Source: UBA3946 sp002385755 (GTDB taxonomy: Bacteria; Bacillota_I; Bacilli_A; ML615J-28; CAG-698). From it: 64,000 nt of DNA. The stretch is from positions 1-64,000 of the forward strand of contig JBMNLX010000004.1 of the NCBI GenBank assembly GCA_050953085.1, given 5' to 3'. The notes beneath the pieces were generated by a model, which made no database searches, was not told where the DNA came from, and saw only the letters and a list, made by a program, of their open reading frames with translations. Below are positions 56,400 to 64,000 of the stretch, in pieces. Position 1 is the stretch's first letter. Every line of letters begins with the position of its first letter. The translations under genes were made by a program, and so were the position numbers.

Positions 56400-59312
56400 A
56401 TGAAACTTAAGTTTCCAAAGAAAATATTACTATCGCTATTGGCGGTCATTATTTTTGCGTTCCTGGTTTTTATATTGTTTCCGCGAAGCGAAACGGCGGT
56501 TCCGGCGCTTGTCCGCTACGAGGCGGCCGCCATGCCCGGGTCTTTCGCCGAATACCGCGCTTCGCGCGACGCGGGCGAGGCTTCGGGCGAAAGCCATGCG
56601 GTCGCCGCCGGCGATTTTATTCTCGCCGCGGGGGAAAGCCTTGAGGGCGATTATTATTACTGGCGAAACGACGTCGCGATCGAGTTTGACGTCGATGTCG
56701 CGAGCGCTGGTTGGTACGTCGTTTATTTCACATACCAGCCGCGCGGGGAGTCTTATCTTCCCTCCGAGCTCGCTCTTTTCCTGAACGGGGAGATTCCTTA
56801 CGCGGAAGCCGGGAGCATCAGCCTAGATAATTTATGGCAAGACGAGGCGGGCGAGGTCGCCGTCGACCGCTACGGCAATGACGTCGCTTTCCGGCAAGAG
56901 CCGTTTTACAAATGGATTACCGTCCCGCTCGTCGATTCCGGGCGGATGTATCTGTCCGGGTTGAAGTTTTATCTCGAGGCGGGGGCGAACCGTTTTAAGG
57001 CGGAAAAAAGAAGCGGCGAGTTTTATTTAAAAGAGATAACCGTGGCGTCGGAATCCGAAGCTCCCGCGTACGCGGATTATCTTAATACGCGCGTCGCCCC
57101 GGAAGGCGAGGGCGTTACGCGGGTCGAGGCGGAGAACACCGCGTACAAGAACTCCTCGGGAATAATTCGCGGCGCGACTCGCGATGTCGGCGTTCTGCCT
57201 TTTTCGGCGACGAAGCTGAAACTTAATATTCTGGGGGATAATTCCTTTCATACCCCGGGGGAGGCCGCGACCTGGATCGCAGACGTTCCCGCGCCGGGAT
57301 ATTACTGCCTCACATTTAAGGTCAGGCATGACCTGCAATACGCGACGTCCTATCGCGGCATCTTAATCAACGGCCGAACGCCTTTCCGCGAGGCGTACGC
57401 CATCCCGTTTTCTTACCGGCGCGGCTGGCAAAACGTTACTCTCGCCGACGCGGGCGGCGAGCCTTACCGCTTTTATCTCGAGCCGGGCGACGAGATTACG
57501 ATGGTCGTGAACGGCGACCCCTTCACCGATATTTCCCTTGACCTCCGCCGCCTCGCCGCCGAAATCACCGAGCTAGGCCTTGACGTTACGAAACTCACCC
57601 ATAACAATGTCGACAAGGGAATCGACTGGGACATGATCGAGTATTTTCCCGACCTGCCGGAGAAACTCTCCGGATGGGTCCGCGGAATCGAGGGTATAAA
57701 AGACGCTTTGATTAAACTCTACGGATTTAAGCGCAAGGCTTATATTATCCAGGATCTTAACGTCGCGATCGATAAAATCAAGAAGATTGAAAAAGACATC
57801 GACGAGCTGCCGCGACGGCTATCCCTGCTATCGCAAGGGCCGGCGAGCGCCGCTCAGCTTCTCGCCAATCATGTCGACGGGGTAAGGGAACAGCCGCTCC
57901 TAATCGACGCCTTTTATATCCATGAAAAGAATGCTTCCCTGCCGCGCGCCAACGGGACCTTTTTCCGAAAAGCCTGGGTAAATATCCGCCGCTTTTTCCA
58001 AACTTTCTTTTACCGCCCCAATCGGGCGGGGCGCGACGAGGTCGTCGTATGGGTCAACCGTTCCCGACCGTATGTCGATTTAATCCAGAAATTCTCCGAC
58101 GACGTTTTTACCCGCGAAACGGGAATCAAGGTCAAAGTCACGCATATCAATAACGACAGCAAACTAATTCTCGCCAATTCGGCGGGCCGCGGTCCCGACG
58201 TCGCCCTCGGCGTTTCGGCTTGGATTCCGCACGAATACGGGATGCGGGGGATGCTAGCCGATCTCACCGCTTTCCCCGATTTCCGCGCGGCGATAGAAGT
58301 CTTTCATCCCGAGCAGCTCGTGCCGATGATCTACGACGAAAAACTCTTCGGTCTGCCGGAGACGGAAAATTTCTACGTGCTTTTATATCGGCGCGATATC
58401 ATGGAAAAATTAGGGCTCGACGTTCCCGACACCTGGGATGACGTCATAAATATCTTGCCGGTATTAAACCGTTACGGGATGAGTTTCTATTTGCCGCTAT
58501 CCTCGATGGCGAGTTCGAAATCTTTTGACGCGACGGCGCCTTTTATCTTTCAATACGGGGGCAGGCTTTATAGCGACGACGGGTTTTCCGCCGCGATCGA
58601 CGACGAGAAGACGATCGCCGCTCTGACTTTGATGACCGACTTTTACCGGCAGTACGGTGTCCCCCATCAAGTTCCGAGTTTCTTTAACAGTTTCCGGCAG
58701 CAGACGATCCCGATCGGCATCGCCGACTTCGGAACTTACCTGCAGCTGATTAACGCCGCGGCCGAGATCAGGGGATTATGGGATATCGCCTTGGTTCCGG
58801 GGATAAAGGACGAAAGCGGAATCGTTAACCGTTCGATGCCGGGGGCGCAGCAAGCCGGGATAATATTTAAGAAAAGCAAGCGTCAGGCCGACGCCTGGGC
58901 TTTCCTGAAATGGTGGATGCGGACGGACACGCAGATTATGTTCTCGGACACGATTCTTTACACGCTCGGAAGCAAGTATTTGTGGAACAGCGCCAACCCC
59001 GAGGCTTTCGGCGCGCTGAACTGGCCGAAAGAGCATAAAGAAGTCATTCTCGAGCAATGGCGCCACCTGAAGGAAGTGCCGAAAATCCCCGGCAGTTATA
59101 TGGTGGAGCGCGAACTAAGCAACATCTGGAATAAGGTTATTTATGACGACGTCAATCTCCGGAGCGCCGTCGGCGACTCCGCGCTCGTGATAAACAAAGA
59201 AATCAACCGGAAAATGAAAGAGTTCGGGTATCTTGACGGAACCGGGAAAAAGATTAGGGAATACCGGATTCCCAGTTCCGAAACAGTTGCGGGGTGGTTA
59301 AGCGATGAATAA
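56400..59312 (+). CDS. Membrane-anchored beta-sandwich/solute-binding fusion
   Basis: 970 aa. One N-terminal helix (~8-28, no lipobox) anchors it outside. Residues ~35-225 and ~235-395 are two beta-sandwich modules (VRVEAENTAYKN... looks CBM-like), ~400-525 is a helical spacer, and ~530-950 is a second family 1 solute-binding domain (DEVVVWVNRSRPYVDLIQKFSDD, GRGPDVALGVSAW, PETENFYVLLYRRDIM). It may capture polymer ends and hand them to the permease. GAGGAG ribosome site. It overlaps the permease gene by eight bases. Confidence 0.85.
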   Translation: MKLKFPKKILLSLLAVIIFAFLVFILFPRSETAVPALVRYEAAAMPGSFAEYRASRDAGEASGESHAVAAGDFILAAGESLEGDYYYWRNDVAIEFDVDVASAGWYVVYFTYQPRGESYLPSELALFLNGEIPYAEAGSISLDNLWQDEAGEVAVDRYGNDVAFRQEPFYKWITVPLVDSGRMYLSGLKFYLEAGANRFKAEKRSGEFYLKEITVASESEAPAYADYLNTRVAPEGEGVTRVEAENTAYKNSSGIIRGATRDVGVLPFSATKLKLNILGDNSFHTPGEAATWIADVPAPGYYCLTFKVRHDLQYATSYRGILINGRTPFREAYAIPFSYRRGWQNVTLADAGGEPYRFYLEPGDEITMVVNGDPFTDISLDLRRLAAEITELGLDVTKLTHNNVDKGIDWDMIEYFPDLPEKLSGWVRGIEGIKDALIKLYGFKRKAYIIQDLNVAIDKIKKIEKDIDELPRRLSLLSQGPASAAQLLANHVDGVREQPLLIDAFYIHEKNASLPRANGTFFRKAWVNIRRFFQTFFYRPNRAGRDEVVVWVNRSRPYVDLIQKFSDDVFTRETGIKVKVTHINNDSKLILANSAGRGPDVALGVSAWIPHEYGMRGMLADLTAFPDFRAAIEVFHPEQLVPMIYDEKLFGLPETENFYVLLYRRDIMEKLGLDVPDTWDDVINILPVLNRYGMSFYLPLSSMASSKSFDATAPFIFQYGGRLYSDDGFSAAIDDEKTIAALTLMTDFYRQYGVPHQVPSFFNSFRQQTIPIGIADFGTYLQLINAAAEIRGLWDIALVPGIKDESGIVNRSMPGAQQAGIIFKKSKRQADAWAFLKWWMRTDTQIMFSDTILYTLGSKYLWNSANPEAFGALNWPKEHKEVILEQWRHLKEVPKIPGSYMVERELSNIWNKVIYDDVNLRSAVGDSALVINKEINRKMKEFGYLDGTGKKIREYRIPSSETVAGWLSDE

Positions 59313-60228
59313 AGCGGAGACCTTAACAATTGAGGAAAAGAAGCGGAAGCGGCGACCCGCCGCCGGCTTTTGGTTCAGCCTGCCGTATATTCTGCTTTTC
59401 CTGACCTTTATCGTTATCCCGATCGTTTTGGCCGCGCTTCTATCTTTTACGACCTATGATATGGTCGGCCGGCCGCGCTTCGCCGGGTTTGATAACTTTA
59501 TCTACCTTCTCACCGGCGACAACGAATTCATGCGCGTCATCCTGCCGAACACGATTAAGTTCGCCGTGATCGCCGGTCCCGGAAGTTATATCTTATCGTT
59601 CGTCATGGCCTGGGTTCTGGCGCAGTTTCCGCGCCGGCTCCGGACGACGCTCGCGGTCATAGTTTTCTCGCCGTCTCTCACCGCCGGAGTGACGATGGCG
59701 GTTATCTGGCGGGTGTTTTTCGCGGGGGACGCGAGCGGTTACCTGAACCAGATCTTAATGAGGCTGGGGTTGATAATCGAGCCGATCGCGTTTTTGCAGT
59801 CGCCCAAATATTTGTTCGCGATAATGATTATCGTCACTTTATGGGGAAGCATGGGGATCGGCTTTTTAGCAATGCTAGCGGGCATTCTGAACGTCAACCG
59901 CGAGCTTTACGAAGCGGCCTATATCGACGGGATGAGCAACCGTTACCAGGAGATAATCTATATCACGATCCCGGCGATGAAACCGCAGATGTTATTCGGA
60001 GCCGTAATGGCGATCGTCAACGCCTTCAGCGCCGGCACGATCGGCGTGGAACTTTCGGGTTCGAACCCGACGCCCAATTACGCCGGCTCGCTCATCGTCA
60101 ATCATATCGAGGACTACGCGTTTTTGCGGTACGAAATGGGTTACGCCGCGGCGTTGTCGGTCGTGCTGCTTTTAATAATCAATCTTTTCAGCAAACTATC
60201 ATGGAAATTATTCGGGACAAAGGAGTGA
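59305..60228 (+). CDS. ABC sugar permease, MalF/UgpA-like
   Basis: 307 aa with six transmembrane helices. The coupling loop E-A-A-Y-I-D-G-M-S-N (~210), which contacts the ATPase, identifies a binding-protein-dependent permease. N-terminal KKRKRRPAAGF is cytoplasmic. The second permease follows four bases later. Confidence 0.93.
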   Translation: MNKAETLTIEEKKRKRRPAAGFWFSLPYILLFLTFIVIPIVLAALLSFTTYDMVGRPRFAGFDNFIYLLTGDNEFMRVILPNTIKFAVIAGPGSYILSFVMAWVLAQFPRRLRTTLAVIVFSPSLTAGVTMAVIWRVFFAGDASGYLNQILMRLGLIIEPIAFLQSPKYLFAIMIIVTLWGSMGIGFLAMLAGILNVNRELYEAAYIDGMSNRYQEIIYITIPAMKPQMLFGAVMAIVNAFSAGTIGVELSGSNPTPNYAGSLIVNHIEDYAFLRYEMGYAAALSVVLLLIINLFSKLSWKLFGTKE

Positions 60229-60232
60229 GATT

Positions 60233-61108
60233 ATGGCGCGCGGAAAATCTTTCATTAAAACCAATCCCGACCGTTTTCGGTTGAACCAGTTGCCGTATTT
60301 GTTGGCGATCCTGCCTTATCTCGTTTTTACTTTGTTGCCGTTGATATATATTTTTAACCACGCGCTAAAGCCTTTTGACGAGTTGATCGAGTACCCGCCG
60401 CGGTTTTTCGTCCGGCGGCCGACGCTCGAGAATTTCGGCGAGCTTTTCCGGGTCGCGACCACTTCCGGCATTCATGCCTCCAGGTATCTTTTTAACAGCG
60501 TCGTCATTACCGTGGTCGTCGTTTTTCTTTCCGTGTTTTTAAGCTCGATCACGGGTTTCGCGTTGTCGAAACTTAAATTCAAGTTAAAAGCGGCCTTAAA
60601 CCGGGCCAATACATTGGCGTTGATGTTTGTCGGCGTCGCGGTGATGATTCCCCGTTATCTTATCATCGAAAGCCTCGGGTTGATCGATACCTTTTTCGTT
60701 CATATCGTTCCGTTTCTCGCCGTTCCCGTCGGGCTGTTTTTGATTAAGCAGTTTATCGACCAGGTCCCGAACGAGCTTATCGAGGCGGCGAAGATGGACG
60801 GGGCCGGGAGTTTCACCATCTACCGGCGCATTATCCTGCCGATGATCAAGCCGGCCATCGCGACGATCGCCATCCTTTCTTTTCAGGCGGTCTGGAACGA
60901 CGCCGGCACGAGCGCGACTTACATTGATTCCGACCAACTGAAAACATTCGCGTATTTCATGAATACCCTGTCGGCGTCGTCGAACGTCGTCGCCGGCCAG
61001 GGGATGAGCGCCGCCGCCGCCCTGATCATGTTCGTGCCGAACTTGATTATCTTTATCGTTCTTCAGGGCAAGGTCATGAATACGATGGCGCACTCGGGGA
61101 TTAAGTAG
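60233..61108 (+). CDS. ABC sugar permease, MalG/YcjP-like
   Basis: 291 aa, six transmembrane helices, coupling loop E-A-A-K-M-D-G-A-G (~183). Pairs with the upstream permease as the heteromeric channel. AAAGGAG site. The next gene starts eight bases after its stop. Confidence 0.93.
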   Translation: MARGKSFIKTNPDRFRLNQLPYLLAILPYLVFTLLPLIYIFNHALKPFDELIEYPPRFFVRRPTLENFGELFRVATTSGIHASRYLFNSVVITVVVVFLSVFLSSITGFALSKLKFKLKAALNRANTLALMFVGVAVMIPRYLIIESLGLIDTFFVHIVPFLAVPVGLFLIKQFIDQVPNELIEAAKMDGAGSFTIYRRIILPMIKPAIATIAILSFQAVWNDAGTSATYIDSDQLKTFAYFMNTLSASSNVVAGQGMSAAAALIMFVPNLIIFIVLQGKVMNTMAHSGIK

Positions 61109-61116
61109 GTGATGTC

Positions 61117-63124
61117 ATGCGCAAAACATTAACGATTATTTTGACGGTCTTTATCGTCTCGTTTCTTGCGACGGCGAGGGTTAAAGCAAATTCCCTGTAC
61201 GGCGTTCCTTACGACACTTATACCATGGGGGCGGACGGAGAGGTCCCGACGCAGACCGCCTACCTGCCGGTCGGCCAGTTCGGGATCGCGGCCGGGTTAA
61301 AATCGCCCCAGGATATTTTTTATCACGACGGGCGCTTTTATGTGGCGGACTCCGGAAACAAACGCGTCGTTGTCTTTGACCGGGAGGGGGCCGCGGAGCG
61401 GGAATACGGTTCCGACGAATTCCGCCTTCCGACCGGGATTTATTGCCGGTTCGACAAGATTTACGTCGCGGACAAGGACGCGCAGACATTATTCGTGATA
61501 TCCGAAACGACGGGGGAGATTATCCGCCGGATTACGAAGCCGGATTCGCCCCTTTTCGGTCAAAGCAATAAATTCCTGCCCGTCAAAGTCGCGGTCGACG
61601 CCGCCGAGAATATCTATATCGTCGGCGAAGGCTCGACGAGCGGAATCATCCACGTCACCGGTTCCGGCGAGTTTGTCGGTTATGTCGGCATTAACCCCGT
61701 CCGGTTCAGCTTGAGAAAAATTCTCTATAACTTTTTTGTGGGCGAGTCGGGCCTGGCGTCGAGCCGACCGCCGGCGCCCACGAACATCGCCCTCGGAAGC
61801 AAGGGTTCGGTCCTGACGACAAACGACAACGTCCGCGAGACTTTTAAACGGATTAATCTTCAGGGGTCGAACACGCTTCGGCCGGAGACATTCTATCCCG
61901 AAAAACCCGTTGATATTTGGCTTAGCGAGGAAAACTACATTTATCTCGTCTCCGCGACCGGTTGGGTCTATGAATACGACGAGACGGGAAACTTGCTTTT
62001 CGCTTTCAACACTTTCGACTCCGCGAAAACCCAGGCTTTGGGCTTAACGTACGCGCCGAGCGCCGTCTGCGTCGACGAGGCGGGGAATCTCTACGTTCTT
62101 GACCGGAACTACAATACCGTCCAGGTCTACCAGCGGACGGTGTTCGTGGCGATGGTTCATAACGCGCTCGCGGCTTACAACAACGGCCGCTACGCGGAAT
62201 CGAAACCGCTCTGGCGGGAGATTATCAAACATAACGCTTCGTTCGCCCTCGCGCATTCCGCTTTGGGAGAAGCGCTGCTTAAGGAGGAAAACTTTAGCGA
62301 GGCGCTCGCGGAATTTTATATCGCCAAGGATTACGACGGCTATTCCAACGCCTATTGGCAGGTCCGAAACGACTATATTCAAAAATACCTGCCGATCTGG
62401 GTCGCGGTTTTCCTGGCGCTGTATTTGGCTTACGTCGCGTTTCGGGCCGTCCGGAAACGAAAGAAATTCGCGCTCCTGCCGGCGGCGGCTGCTGATTGGA
62501 TCGATCGGCGCAAGCCGGCGCGGGAACTGAGTCAGGCGGGGCTCGCGCTCCGGAAACCGGGGGAACTGTTCTACCGCGTGAAGCGCGACCGTTTCGGCTA
62601 TTTGAGCGCTTTTGTTCTTTTCTTCCTTTTCGCGGCGGTATACTTGATTGACCTTTACGGAGCGGGCTTTCTTTTCCGCGTCCGGGACCCGGGTAACGCC
62701 CTTTATCGCCTCGCGCTTTTGGCTTTTGTGTTTTTCCTGTACGTCGCGATGAATTACTTGATGAGCACGTTCAGCGACGGCGAGGGGAAATTCCGGGAAG
62801 TATTCGTTTCCTCGTGTTACGCCCTTCTTCCTTATATCGTTCTGACCTTGCCGATGACGCTCCTTTCCCATTACCTGACCTATAACGAAAGTTTTATCTA
62901 TCATTTCTATCGCGACATTACCCTTGGTTGGACGATTTTCCTCCTCGTCTTTTCGATGAAAAGAATCCACAATTATTCGTTTTGGGAGACGGTTAAAAAC
63001 ATTATCTCTAATTTTGTTCGCGATGGCTGTCGTCGTAATCGTCGGATTGATGGTTTATTCCTTCATCGGCCAGCTGATCGACTTTTTCGTCTCCGTAATT
63101 AAAGAGGTGATTTATTTTGGGTAA
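61117..63124 (+). CDS. NHL-repeat, TPR-like, Yip1-like membrane protein; one frameshift
   Basis: About 669 aa. Signal peptide (~1-25), then an NHL/beta-propeller region (~50-345) with repeats such as F-Y-V-A-D-S-G-N-K-R-V-V-V-F and A-G-N-L-Y-V-L-D-R-N-Y. A TPR-like pair follows (~350-400), then one helix (~425), a cytosolic linker, and four or five C-terminal helices like Yip1 domains. A base missing at ~63009 breaks the frame; restored, it ends IISLILFAMAVVVIVGLMVYS... YFG at 63122-63124. Regularly seen beside large sugar ABC loci; function unproven, perhaps sensing or transport assembly. Confidence 0.7.
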
Positions 63125-64000
63125 GAGGAAAATATTGCTTTCGGTAATCGCGATTCTCGCCATCGCGAGCATTTTCGTCATCGTCCTGGGAGCCGGAGGA
63201 AGCGAAGACGCGCCGCTTTCGTCTTTTTCCCGGATCGAGCGTTTTATCAACTCCAATAAGCACACCCAGCCGGAGGATTACGCCCCGGCGGAACTTATCC
63301 CCGATATCCCGCCCGGCGCCGAAGCGATCGCGACCGCGCTCGGGACCGTCTACCTTGACCGGCGGTCGCTTTCCTTCCAGTTTGATACCGAAAGCGGCTA
63401 TCGCTGGTCGACGACCGTGAACGCGGAAGACGAGAACTTGCCGGAGCGATTCCTCGCCGAGGCGGCTTCCGCGCTCGTAATCGAGTCCTACAACACCAAC
63501 AACCCTAATTACGCGATCACCAAGGAGTTTATCACCGCGGACACGCCCGTTGACTTCCGGATGACGGACGCGGGCTTCGAGGCGACAGTAACTTTTAAGA
63601 CCTCGAAAATCCGGGTCACCATCGAGGTCGCCTTCCGCGAGAACGGCTTTACCGTCCGCGTCCCGGCGGACGGGATAACCGAGCCGGGGGCCTTTAAGCT
63701 CGCGACCGTCGCGGCGTATCCATTTTTCGGCGCCGTCCGCGAGGATCGCGTCCCCGGTTACGTGTTCGTGCCCGACGGCGTCGGCGCTCTGATCCGCTAT
63801 CGCAGCGAGATCCCGGCCGCCGCCGCAAACTACAAAAAGGAAATCTATAATCGCAATATCGCCTACAACACCGAGGCGGATTTGAATAAATTCGCGCTCG
63901 CGGGGGCGCGGATATACATGCCGGTATTCGGTTTCGTCCACGGCGTCGAACAAAACGCCGTTTTCGGGGAGATCGTGTCGGGAGCCGAATACGCGAACTT
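63117..64000 (+). CDS. DUF5696-like exported protein, 3'-partial
   Basis: Starts at TTG 63117 (AGAGGTGAT upstream), overlapping the previous gene by eight bases, and runs open to the window end (294 codons seen). N-terminal membrane anchor (KRKILLSVIAILAIASIFVIVLGAGG), then an extracytoplasmic beta-rich domain (VYLDRRSLSFQFDTESGYRW, PFFGAVREDRVPGYVFVPDGVGALIRYR). The pattern fits DUF5696 proteins, whose C-terminal glycosidase-like half would lie beyond the window. It continues the sugar operon. Confidence 0.7.
   Translation, partial: MGKRKILLSVIAILAIASIFVIVLGAGGSEDAPLSSFSRIERFINSNKHTQPEDYAPAELIPDIPPGAEAIATALGTVYLDRRSLSFQFDTESGYRWSTTVNAEDENLPERFLAEAASALVIESYNTNNPNYAITKEFITADTPVDFRMTDAGFEATVTFKTSKIRVTIEVAFRENGFTVRVPADGITEPGAFKLATVAAYPFFGAVREDRVPGYVFVPDGVGALIRYRSEIPAAAANYKKEIYNRNIAYNTEADLNKFALAGARIYMPVFGFVHGVEQNAVFGEIVSGAEYAN

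Overview
The window looks like chromosome from a low-copy Bacillota/Mycoplasmatota-type bacterium. Supporting signs are strong GGAGG ribosome binding sites, sigma-A promoters often with an extended -10 (TGnTATAAT), rho-independent terminators after most genes, and lipoproteins with LxGC-type lipoboxes. TGA ends ku, ligD and the ABC transporter gene, so UGA is not recoded as in Mycoplasma. I cannot place it below phylum. The backbone is roughly half GC; two stretches (about 17.8-25.0 kb and 28.5-38.0 kb) are clearly AT-rich and look acquired. No tRNA, rRNA or CRISPR array was found.

Layout. 1-16.8 kb is housekeeping: groEL, a lipoprotein pair, a Ku/LigD end-joining pair, a flavodoxin-ferredoxin fusion, ogt, hsp20, a flippase, tspO, gdhA, fhs, a Wzz-like protein and a NahK-like pseudokinase. 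17.3-25.0 kb is a RiPP island: a 51-aa Cys-rich precursor, a radical SAM/SPASM maturase, a PqqD-like recognition protein, an HprK-like kinase, an ABC exporter, a SipW-like peptidase with Cys in place of Ser, and a nucleotidyltransferase-like protein. It has a broken IS30-type element on its left and an ISLre2 end fragment on its right, and lies between two copies of a ~0.93-kb direct repeat made of the pseudokinase 3' half and its downstream spacer. 26-28.5 kb encodes a PAS-GAF-PAS-GGDEF-HD-GYP protein. 28.6-37.9 kb is a defence island: a PHP-ATPase (TrlF-like) with a small partner, a fused m5C/m6A methyltransferase with an HNH type IIS-like endonuclease, and a complete ISLre2-family element. 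38-49.4 kb returns to backbone: cspA, a GH31 glucosidase, small membrane proteins, two phosphodiester-glycosidase paralogues, an MBL hydrolase and a NYN protein. 49.5-64 kb is a sugar locus: a modular lipoprotein, a PF10091-type glucanase, a LacI regulator, two solute-binding proteins (one fused to beta-sandwich modules), two permeases, an NHL/Yip1-like membrane protein and the start of a DUF5696-like protein.

How the genes work together. The RiPP genes overlap or nearly touch, so they form one operon behind a precursor that has its own promoter and terminator, which should give excess precursor. The sugar genes read as bind-import-hydrolyse under a LacI repressor, with a cre-like box over the -35 of the first promoter.

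Caution: many genes, including conserved ones such as groEL and fhs, carry single-base indels, often in homopolymers. Uncorrected long-read errors are a likelier explanation than mass decay, so most broken genes here are annotated as one frameshifted CDS.
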